Shown in pieces: positions 56,918 through 64,000 of a stretch of 64,000 nt of DNA; within the stretch, counting starts at the first letter, position 1; the number at the start of each line of letters is the position of its first letter. The translations under genes and the position numbers were made by a program. The notes beneath the pieces were generated by a model. The model saw only the letters and a list, made by a program, of their open reading frames with translations, was not told the DNA's origin and searched no databases. This DNA is from Dyadobacter pollutisoli (GTDB lineage Bacteria; Bacteroidota; Bacteroidia; Cytophagales; Spirosomataceae). The DNA lies in contig NZ_CP112998.1 of NCBI RefSeq assembly GCF_026625565.1, forward strand, positions 5,792,001 through 5,856,000, in the 5' to 3' direction.

Positions 56918-58141
56918 ATGAAAACGTTTAATATTCCTGATTTTTACCGGAGCCGTATCATTACCCCTATCAAGGAGTTCCGTCGTAAAAATGACAAGCT
57001 GAAACGTGATTATGCGCCTACTTTGCTTGATTTCGGACCGGTTCAATTTTTGATTGCACGCCACTTTGGTTTCTGTTACGGAGTCGAAAATGCGATTGAC
57101 ATTGCTTACAAAGCCATTGCCGAAAATCCAGGCAAGCGAATTTTCCTGCTCAGCGAAATGATCCACAATCCTGATGTAAACCGCGACCTGGTTGACCGGG
57201 GCGTGCGCTTCATTATGGATACCAAAGGAAATCAGCTGATTCCCTGGGAAGAGCTGACTACCGAGGATATCGTCATCGTCCCCGCATTTGGTACCACTGT
57301 TGAAAACCAGAATAAGCTGTCTGAACTGGGTATCAACTCCTATGTATACGATACAACCTGCCCTTTTGTGGAAAAAGTGTGGAACCGTGCCGCTCAGATC
57401 GGAGAAAAGAAATACTCCATCATCGTCCATGGCAAGCCCAACCATGAGGAAACCCGGGCTACCTTCTCGCACAGCAAGGAAAATGCCCCGACGATTGTCG
57501 TTGAAAATATGAAACAAGCCGAAATCCTGGCTGGCTATATCACCGGCTCACTGCCGGTACGCCAGTTTTTTAAGGATTTTGAAGGTCAATACTCAGACGG
57601 TTTTAATCCCGAAGAAGATTTGCAACGGATCGGCGTGGTGAATCAGACCACTATGCTGGCTTCTGATACACAGGGCATTGCCGATTTTTTAAAGAATGTC
57701 ATGACCCGACATTACAAACTTCGTCCGGAACAAGTGGAAGATCATTTCGCCAATACCCGCGATACCCTGTGCTATGCGACTAATGATAATCAGGATGCGA
57801 CCTATGCCTTACTCACCCATGAAGCCGATTTGGTGATCGTGGCGGGCGGTTATAATAGCTCCAACACTTCGCATTTGGTGGAGCTTTGTGAGCAAAAATT
57901 CCCTACCTACTTCATTGAATCTGTTAACAAAATCCTGGACAAGCAACTGATCCGTCATTTTAACCTGCATACCAAAGAAGAAACGGTCACAGAAAACTAC
58001 ATTCCGGACAAAAAACCGGTACGGATTATGCTCACATGCGGCGCCTCATGCCCCGACGCCGTCGTGGAAGGAATCCTTCTCAGGCTGCTATTGTTTTTCG
58101 ATGAAGCCAAACCCATTGAGGAAATTATGCTGGCCTTTTAA
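56918..58141 (+). CDS. ispH: 4-hydroxy-3-methylbut-2-enyl diphosphate reductase IspH (long form)
   Basis: 407 residues, the long type found in cyanobacteria and Bacteroidota. Last enzyme of the MEP isoprenoid pathway; it holds a [4Fe-4S] cluster. The three cluster Cys are in HFGFCYGVENA, DTTCPFVEKVW and TCGASCPDAVVE, and the active-site HxxxNP-type loop is in MIHNPDVNRDL. YNSSNTSHLVEL is the substrate-binding S-N block. It supplies precursors to the prenyl synthase elsewhere in the window. Divergent from the ECF sigma gene. Confidence 0.95.
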   Translation: MKTFNIPDFYRSRIITPIKEFRRKNDKLKRDYAPTLLDFGPVQFLIARHFGFCYGVENAIDIAYKAIAENPGKRIFLLSEMIHNPDVNRDLVDRGVRFIMDTKGNQLIPWEELTTEDIVIVPAFGTTVENQNKLSELGINSYVYDTTCPFVEKVWNRAAQIGEKKYSIIVHGKPNHEETRATFSHSKENAPTIVVENMKQAEILAGYITGSLPVRQFFKDFEGQYSDGFNPEEDLQRIGVVNQTTMLASDTQGIADFLKNVMTRHYKLRPEQVEDHFANTRDTLCYATNDNQDATYALLTHEADLVIVAGGYNSSNTSHLVELCEQKFPTYFIESVNKILDKQLIRHFNLHTKEETVTENYIPDKKPVRIMLTCGASCPDAVVEGILLRLLLFFDEAKPIEEIMLAF

Positions 58142-58228
58142 AAAGTTACCGGGAAATATGATTTTGCACCGCAGAATCATTATAACGCTAATATTTAGAG
58201 CGATTTGATTTATAAAACTTAAATTAGT

Positions 58229-58266
58229 CGGATGGTTTTTTGTCATAAAAAATCATCCGTTTTTTA
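58229..58266 (+). terminator. Strong hairpin with T-run between ispH and the macroglobulin gene
   Basis: CGGATGGTTTTTT pairs with AAAAAATCATCCG (one G-T pair) around GTCAT, followed by six T. It looks like an intrinsic terminator for ispH. It ends only about 19 bases before the next start codon, so any promoter for that gene would have to overlap the hairpin or lie upstream of it. Confidence 0.75.
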
Positions 58267-58284
58267 TAGTTCTTATCTCTCCCT

Positions 58285-61200
58285 ATGAAAAAGACTTCCG
58301 CCGCCTGCATTTTCATTCTCCTTGCTTTTTCTCTGTTGTTCAATGCCTGCTCCTCTCTCAATGAGGTCCGAATTGCGGGTACCAACTTCACAGGCGAGAT
58401 CAGCCAGTCGCAAAACCTGGTCTTTACATTTAACAAAGATCTCGTTTCCCAAAGCGACCTCAACAGCTGGGATTCAACGCAATATGTGCAGTTTGAACCG
58501 GCCGTTCGTGGTAAGTTCAAATGGACAGCACCCAATGAACTGATTTTTTCACCTGTCGCAGGGTTCGGTGCAGCCACTGCCTACAAAGCCAAACTGACCG
58601 GTTTATTGACGGCAAAAGTGGAAAAGGATAAAAAATATGACGTTTCCGCTGACCCAATTGATTTCCACACGCCTTATCTGCAACTGGTTGAAACCGAAAG
58701 TTGGTGGACACTTTCACAGGAGACTGGTCGGCAGGAAGCCAGGTTAAGATTGATTTTCAATTATCCACTAAATGGGCAGAATCTGGCTGAAAAGCTGAAA
58801 GTTACATTGGCAGATCAATCATTGGATTACAAAATATTGCCTTCTGACAATGATCAATCTGTAACCCTTTCTTTGACCAACACAGGCAAAGCCGACAACA
58901 ACCCGGTCCCTCTCAACATTACGGTGGATAAAGGTTTGAAAGTACCTAATACAACCTATACAAGTCAGGAAGCCATTTCCAAGACTGCGAGCCTGCCTTC
59001 TCCATTGCACCTGGAAATCGTCGATATAAAAACGGGATTTGAAAATAATGCTGCCTATGCACGTATCATTACCACTCAGGAACTGAATAAGGAAAGCATT
59101 GAAACTGGTTTTGTCCTTAATCCGCAGGCCACCGCACAGACTGAGCCGACGGAGAATGGCTTCATTCTCCGGGGCGACTTCAATGAAACCGAGACTTACA
59201 ATTTACTCCTGAATAAAACACTGAAAGGTATTCTCGGGCCCGTATTGGAAGAAGAAACGTCACGAGATTTGTTTTTTGGTAAAATGCCTTCGGCGATCTC
59301 ATTTGCCAATAAAAAGGCGCTCTATATGTCCACCAAAGGATCAAAAAACATTGGTGTCCAGATCGTGAATGTGCCCAAAGTGCAGGTTCGCATTTCGAAA
59401 TTGTATGCTAACAACATTCTGGGCTTCCTCCGAACCAATAGATGGGGAGATTATGATTGGATTGAAGATCAAGCTGTCCCAAATGGCATCTTTCATTATA
59501 GTGATGATACTGACAGAGCTTTCAGTGATGTACTTGTCGATAAAACCGTAGAAACGGAAAATCTGCCCAAAAGCAAAGGAATTTCCGCTCTGAACATTGC
59601 ATTACCTGACGACAACCAACGTCGTGGCGTTTATCTGGTCAGTGTTCATTCCAGTGATGAAAGCTTTGTGTTTGACACCAAGCTGGTTTCTATCTCCGAC
59701 ATTGGCCTGATTGCCAAGCAGGGCAAGGATGAGGTTTGGATTTTTGCTAATTCAATCAAAACCAATGAGCCGATTTCAGACCTTGAAATAACACTGGTTA
59801 GCTCCAACAATCAGACTGTACACACACTTACCACAGACAAAGAAGGGGTAGCGCACGTGGACAAATTGAGTGAAAAAGCACCTGGTTTCAAGATCGCGAT
59901 GGTTACCGCGGATAGTAAGGAGGATTTCAACTATCTCATTTTGGCTGATACCCAGGTTGAGACCTCGCGTTTCGAAGTGGACGGTCTTCGGGATAATACT
60001 TCCGGTTTCCAGGCATTCATTTATGGTCAGCGGGACATTTACCGGCCTGGGGAAACCATGCATTTCAACACGGTTATCAGAACGCAGAACTGGCAAAAGG
60101 CGAACGATATTCCTTTAAAAATCAGGGTAGTAACACCCAATGGCAGAGAGTACCGGACCTGGCGAAAAACGACCAATGGACAGGGTGCCGTGGAAACAGA
60201 GGTACCATTGGATGCCGCCGTTCTGACGGGTACTTATATACTTGAAGTTTACAATGCTAACGAGATACTGCTTGCTTCCCGGGCCGTCAGTGTGGAAGAG
60301 TTCATGCCAGACCGCATTAAAGTGGATTTAAGCGGAGCTACCGCCGATTATGTTTCCGGCGGAACGGTTTCCCTCACTGCCACAGCATTGAATTTATTCG
60401 GACCGCCTGCTACTAACAGGACTTACGAAATGGAGTCGCAGCTCAAAAGAAAAGGTTTTACAGCATCATCATTTCCCGATTTTTCATTCGACATTCCGGC
60501 AGAAACTACATTTGAACGTGAAACAAGGCAGGGAGTGACGAATGAACAGGGACAAGCGACTGAGAAATTTGTACTCGCAGCAGGTCTCAAAGACATTGGT
60601 GTGCTAGAAGGGAAAATTTATGTTACCGTATTTGACGAAAACGGGCGGCCCGTCAACAGACTTCAACGATTTGATGTTTACACGCAGCCCATATTTTATG
60701 GCATTCGGTTACCAGACTTTTATGTAGGTACCAATGCCCCGCTTCCGGTTGAAATCGTGGGCGTTAACCGCAAAGGAGTTTTGCAAAACGGTTCCTCGGC
60801 GCAAGTGGAAGTGGTGAGGATTGAGTACCAGACGGTTGTGGAAAAAAAATATGAGCAACTCAGGTACACTTCCCGGAAAAATGAGAAGATAATTTATTCC
60901 AACGCATTGAACTTACCAAGCGGAAAAGGTACATTCCAATATATCCCTACGGTTTCCGGCGAGTACGAAATACGGGTGCGACGTCCTGGCGCTGAGCATT
61001 ATACGCTCTCCCGGTTCTATGCCTACGGCTACGGTTACACGCAATATTCCTCTTTCGAAGTAAGTAATGAAGGGCGGGTGTTGATGGAAACTGACAAGGA
61101 GAAATACAAAACCGGAGAAAAAGCTAAAATTTTATTCAAAACACCTTTCGACGGCAGGCTACTAGTTACGGTCGAAAGAAATAATGTCCTGGAACAGCAC

Positions 61201-63741
61201 ATTCTAACCACTGAAAAGAAAGCGGCAGAATTGAAGCTGGACATTAAGGAAGAACATCTACCCAATGTTTTCGTAACCGCCACATTGATCCGAACATTGG
61301 ACGCGTCGGACATGCCATTGACGGTAGCACACGGATTTACACCATTAATGGTAGAAGATCCCGACCGCAAACTAGCTGTAACAATCACCGCGGTTGAAAA
61401 ATCACGTTCGAAAACGAAGCAAACGATCAGGATTAAAACCCAGCCTAATGCACAGATCACATTGGCCGTTGTTGACGAAGGTATTTTACAAATTAAGAAT
61501 ACCAAAACACCTGACATTCACGGTCATTTTTACCAAAAAAGGGCATTGGAAGTTACAAGCCACGATTTATATGCACAATTATTCCCCGAGCTAAGCATCA
61601 GCGGAACGTCGAGCTTTGGTGGTGACGGTTACGATCTGGAAAGAAGGATCAATCCGTTGAGCAATGGTCGGACTGAACTGGTTTCGTTTTGGAGCGGCAT
61701 ATTGACCGCGAATGGAAGCGGCGAAGCCTCTTTCGACGTTAACATTCCACAATTCAGCGGTGATTTGAGAGTAATGGCCGTGGCTTACAAAGACAACGCA
61801 TTTGGTTCCGCTACAAAAAATATGAAAGTAGCCGACCCGGTCGTGATCAGCGCGGGATTACCTCGTTTCCTGAGCCCCGGCGATGAACTGGTGCTCCCTG
61901 TTAACATTAGTAATACGGAAAAAAGACCGGCCAATGCGACGGTGTCATTACAACTCAGTGGCCCGCTGGCCGCCGGAACGGCAGTTACCCAAAAGATAAA
62001 CATCGCAGCGGGGAAAGAATCCAGAGCTATATTTTCGATTCGCGCACTGCAAGCCATTGGTACCGGGAAGATCATTGTGAAGGTCAATGCGTTTAACGAA
62101 ACATTTGTAAATCAGACGGAACTGACCATTCGCCCTGCCTCGCCTTTATTGAAAACCAGCAATTCAGGAATAATAGCAGGAGAAAAGCAGGGTTTGATCG
62201 ATCTGACTTCATCATTTATTCCCGCAACGAGCCGCAGCCAGGTAGTACTGAGCCGGTCGCCGCTGGTACAGGGAGGCGGAAAAGCGCTTTCGACATTACT
62301 GGGCTACCCTTTTGGCTGTCTGGAACAAACCGTATCCAAGGCATTTCCCCAAATTTATTTCGCTGACCTGGCCAAGGCAATAGCCGCGCCGGTGTATATC
62401 GTAAAAAATGGTGAAAGTGATTTCAATCCGATGACCAATGTGCAGCAGGCGATCCGCAAAATAGAATCGCAGCAGATTTACAATGGCGGTATGGGCATGT
62501 GGCCTGGCGCCACTCAGGAGGATTGGTGGGCAACTGCTTACGCGGTCCATTTCCTGGAAGAGGCACGCAGGGCAGGATTTGAAACGAATGCAAAAACGAT
62601 CAGCCGGGCACTGGACTATTTAACCACACAAACTGGTACCACTGCAAATCGCGAAGTAGTTACGGCGAGTACTAACTCCGCGCCCGCCGTGGATGGACAG
62701 ACGGTTGCTACACAAATCCGGAAAACGGTTGCACGAAGGGAAGCCATTTACTCGCTTTATGTGCTCGCGCTGAATGGTCACCCCAACCGGTCTTCTATGA
62801 ATTATTACAAGCAAAATCCAAATTTGCTAACCATTGATTCCAAGTATTTACTCGCAGGAGCATTTCAATTGGCTGGTGACGCAAGAAGTTTTGCTGCATT
62901 GTTGCCGAAAAAATACACATTGGAAACCGGTCCGCAGTTCTACGACAACAGTTATTCGTCGTCGCTCCGCAATATTTCGTTGGTACTAAATACATTGCTG
63001 GAAACCGATGCGGCTAACTTACAGATTCCGGTTCTGGCCCGCCAATTGTCCAAAGCCATTCAATCTGCATCGTATCTGAACACTCAGGAAGCATCATTTG
63101 CCGTACTCGCTTTGGGAAAACTGGCTAAGAAAACTTCCGGATCGACCATTACGGCCGCTGCGACGGTCAATGGAAAATCACTGGCCACATTTACCGGAAA
63201 AGAGGTCAAAATTTCGAAAGGAATTGTCAATCAGAAGATTGCAATCAAAACGCAGGGTAAAGGAGATCTTTACTGGTTTGCGCAGTCAGAAGGTATGTCC
63301 GCCACCGGTACTTATGTCGAGGAAGATCAGGGATTGAGCATTCGCAGACAATACTTAACCCGCAACGGAACTCCAATGCAGGCTTTCCATCAAAATGATC
63401 TGGTTGTGGTAAAGCTCACATTGACCAGTACCAACGGTTTACCCATTGAAAATATCGTGGTGACAGATCTGCTTCCGTCAGGTTTTGAAATCGAAAACCC
63501 GCGCATTACCGAACCTCGTGACATGCCATGGATTACCAATGCAGCGATTCCTGAATATTATGACATCCGCGACGACCGCATTCACTTCTTCACGACGGCC
63601 GATAAGCAGGAAAAATCATTCTATTACCAGGTACGGATCATTTCCAAAGGCACATTCACGGCCGGACCAGCCGCTGCGGACGCCATGTACCAAGGCGAAT
63701 ACAGAAGCTATTCCAGCGGTGGAAAAATTACAGTCGAATAA
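58285..63741 (+). CDS. Alpha-2-macroglobulin family lipoprotein with thioester
   Basis: 1818 residues. Bacterial alpha-2-macroglobulins are periplasmic or surface protease traps. A lipobox (LLFNAC, Cys22) anchors it to a membrane. A series of Ig-like macroglobulin domains follows (the MG2 block RDNTSGFQAFIYGQRDIYRPGETMHF is near residue 575), then the bait region, and the thioester domain with the intact motif YPFGCLEQT: Cys1345 and Gln1348. The alpha-helical thioester domain continues (MGMWPGATQEDWWATAYAVHFLEEARR) and a receptor-like C-terminal domain ends the chain. A partner penicillin-binding protein 1C, often next door in other bacteria, is not seen here. Confidence 0.92.
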   Translation: MKKTSAACIFILLAFSLLFNACSSLNEVRIAGTNFTGEISQSQNLVFTFNKDLVSQSDLNSWDSTQYVQFEPAVRGKFKWTAPNELIFSPVAGFGAATAYKAKLTGLLTAKVEKDKKYDVSADPIDFHTPYLQLVETESWWTLSQETGRQEARLRLIFNYPLNGQNLAEKLKVTLADQSLDYKILPSDNDQSVTLSLTNTGKADNNPVPLNITVDKGLKVPNTTYTSQEAISKTASLPSPLHLEIVDIKTGFENNAAYARIITTQELNKESIETGFVLNPQATAQTEPTENGFILRGDFNETETYNLLLNKTLKGILGPVLEEETSRDLFFGKMPSAISFANKKALYMSTKGSKNIGVQIVNVPKVQVRISKLYANNILGFLRTNRWGDYDWIEDQAVPNGIFHYSDDTDRAFSDVLVDKTVETENLPKSKGISALNIALPDDNQRRGVYLVSVHSSDESFVFDTKLVSISDIGLIAKQGKDEVWIFANSIKTNEPISDLEITLVSSNNQTVHTLTTDKEGVAHVDKLSEKAPGFKIAMVTADSKEDFNYLILADTQVETSRFEVDGLRDNTSGFQAFIYGQRDIYRPGETMHFNTVIRTQNWQKANDIPLKIRVVTPNGREYRTWRKTTNGQGAVETEVPLDAAVLTGTYILEVYNANEILLASRAVSVEEFMPDRIKVDLSGATADYVSGGTVSLTATALNLFGPPATNRTYEMESQLKRKGFTASSFPDFSFDIPAETTFERETRQGVTNEQGQATEKFVLAAGLKDIGVLEGKIYVTVFDENGRPVNRLQRFDVYTQPIFYGIRLPDFYVGTNAPLPVEIVGVNRKGVLQNGSSAQVEVVRIEYQTVVEKKYEQLRYTSRKNEKIIYSNALNLPSGKGTFQYIPTVSGEYEIRVRRPGAEHYTLSRFYAYGYGYTQYSSFEVSNEGRVLMETDKEKYKTGEKAKILFKTPFDGRLLVTVERNNVLEQHILTTEKKAAELKLDIKEEHLPNVFVTATLIRTLDASDMPLTVAHGFTPLMVEDPDRKLAVTITAVEKSRSKTKQTIRIKTQPNAQITLAVVDEGILQIKNTKTPDIHGHFYQKRALEVTSHDLYAQLFPELSISGTSSFGGDGYDLERRINPLSNGRTELVSFWSGILTANGSGEASFDVNIPQFSGDLRVMAVAYKDNAFGSATKNMKVADPVVISAGLPRFLSPGDELVLPVNISNTEKRPANATVSLQLSGPLAAGTAVTQKINIAAGKESRAIFSIRALQAIGTGKIIVKVNAFNETFVNQTELTIRPASPLLKTSNSGIIAGEKQGLIDLTSSFIPATSRSQVVLSRSPLVQGGGKALSTLLGYPFGCLEQTVSKAFPQIYFADLAKAIAAPVYIVKNGESDFNPMTNVQQAIRKIESQQIYNGGMGMWPGATQEDWWATAYAVHFLEEARRAGFETNAKTISRALDYLTTQTGTTANREVVTASTNSAPAVDGQTVATQIRKTVARREAIYSLYVLALNGHPNRSSMNYYKQNPNLLTIDSKYLLAGAFQLAGDARSFAALLPKKYTLETGPQFYDNSYSSSLRNISLVLNTLLETDAANLQIPVLARQLSKAIQSASYLNTQEASFAVLALGKLAKKTSGSTITAAATVNGKSLATFTGKEVKISKGIVNQKIAIKTQGKGDLYWFAQSEGMSATGTYVEEDQGLSIRRQYLTRNGTPMQAFHQNDLVVVKLTLTSTNGLPIENIVVTDLLPSGFEIENPRITEPRDMPWITNAAIPEYYDIRDDRIHFFTTADKQEKSFYYQVRIISKGTFTAGPAAADAMYQGEYRSYSSGGKITVE

Positions 63742-63744
63742 AGA

Positions 63745-64000
63745 TCAGAAGTAAAAAAAGCGAAGAATTAATCCGGCAATAATGGCTCCTGCAATGGGAG
63801 CCACCACCGGAATCCAGCCATAGCCCCAATCCGAGCCACCTTTGTTGGGTATGGGCAGGATAGCATGAGCGATTCGGGGTCCCAGATCACGCACAGGATT
63901 GATAGCGTAACCAGTGGTGCCCCCCAATGACAAACCAATGCTCCATACCAGCATACCTACCAGATAAGGCGCTACCCCCGAAGGAATTCCGCCTCTTTCG
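63745..64000 (-). CDS. MIP-family aquaporin/glycerol facilitator, partial
   Basis: The C-terminal 84 residues of a membrane channel; the 5' part lies beyond the window edge. The second NPA-type motif reads NPVRDLGPRI (in NPA-R form with Asp after Arg, as in glycerol facilitators). GIPSGVAPYLVGMLVWSIGLSLGGTTGYA precedes it and a last membrane helix (WIPVVAPIAGAIIAGLILRFF) follows. The Asp after the motif's Arg suggests glycerol rather than strict water transport. It converges with the macroglobulin gene, with 3 bases between the stops. Confidence 0.9.
   Translation of the reverse strand, partial: ERGGIPSGVAPYLVGMLVWSIGLSLGGTTGYAINPVRDLGPRIAHAILPIPNKGGSDWGYGWIPVVAPIAGAIIAGLILRFFYF

Noticed and set aside
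56903..57517. 204-residue minus-strand frame opposite ispH
   Set aside because: It is antisense to the iron-sulfur cluster region of ispH and shows no domain or start signal.

Overview
The window is chromosomal DNA from a member of the Bacteroidota, most likely a Cytophagales bacterium of the Dyadobacter/Spirosoma kind (genus inferred, not tested). Support: a type VI secretion system of the Bacteroidota-only subtype iii (TssN, TssO and TssD-type tube proteins; no TssJ, TssL or TssM seen), a protein with a type IX secretion C-terminal sorting domain, a TonB receptor paired with a DUF4249 lipoprotein, bacillithiol synthesis (BshC), long-form SecA and IspH, and promoters of the TAnnTTTG type.

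Region 1 (1-24.8 kb) is the T6SS-iii locus, almost all on the minus strand. It reads from two LuxR-type regulators (24.8-23.8 kb) through tssK, tssO, clpV, a metzincin protease, two paralogous lipoproteins, three further envelope proteins (one with an OmpA domain), a PAAR tip, the sheath genes tssB and tssC, two tube proteins, vgrG, a third tube protein, and then a cargo block: a Tae4-like amidase, a protein with a caspase-like His/Cys arrangement and an M91-like zinc protease. tssN is inverted, and tssE-tssF-tssG follow from the divergent side. Tube and sheath (TssB, C, D), baseplate (TssE, F, G, K), tip (VgrG, PAAR), recycling ATPase (ClpV) and a membrane part (TssN, TssO plus the uncharacterised envelope block) together make a plausible complete machine.

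Region 2 (25-44 kb) is a housekeeping and nutrient region: a DmpA-like peptidase, a TonB receptor/DUF4249 pair, folK, rpmB, an OmpR-type two-component pair, a BadF/NagK-type sugar kinase, a cytochrome b5-like protein, small lipoproteins, thiL, a class IV aminotransferase, a polyprenyl synthase, a rhomboid protease, psd, secA and a PspC protein.

Region 3 (44-64 kb) holds a thiolase, two glycosyltransferases with a large T9SS-exported protein, an acyl-CoA dehydrogenase with a palindromic promoter region, bshC, an ECF sigma/anti-sigma/surface-protein set, ispH, a thioester alpha-2-macroglobulin lipoprotein and the edge of an aquaporin gene.

The most unusual features are the cargo block (especially 5165-6055), the envelope block at 12.6-18.1 kb, a regulator whose receiver domain has lost all phosphorylation residues, and several unrelated intergenic repeat families that repeatedly sit directly behind stop codons. 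No tRNA, rRNA, insertion sequence, prophage or CRISPR array was seen. No gene-free stretch exceeds 300 bases; the longest are 43545-43842, 24841-25084, 29655-29922 and 55932-56185.
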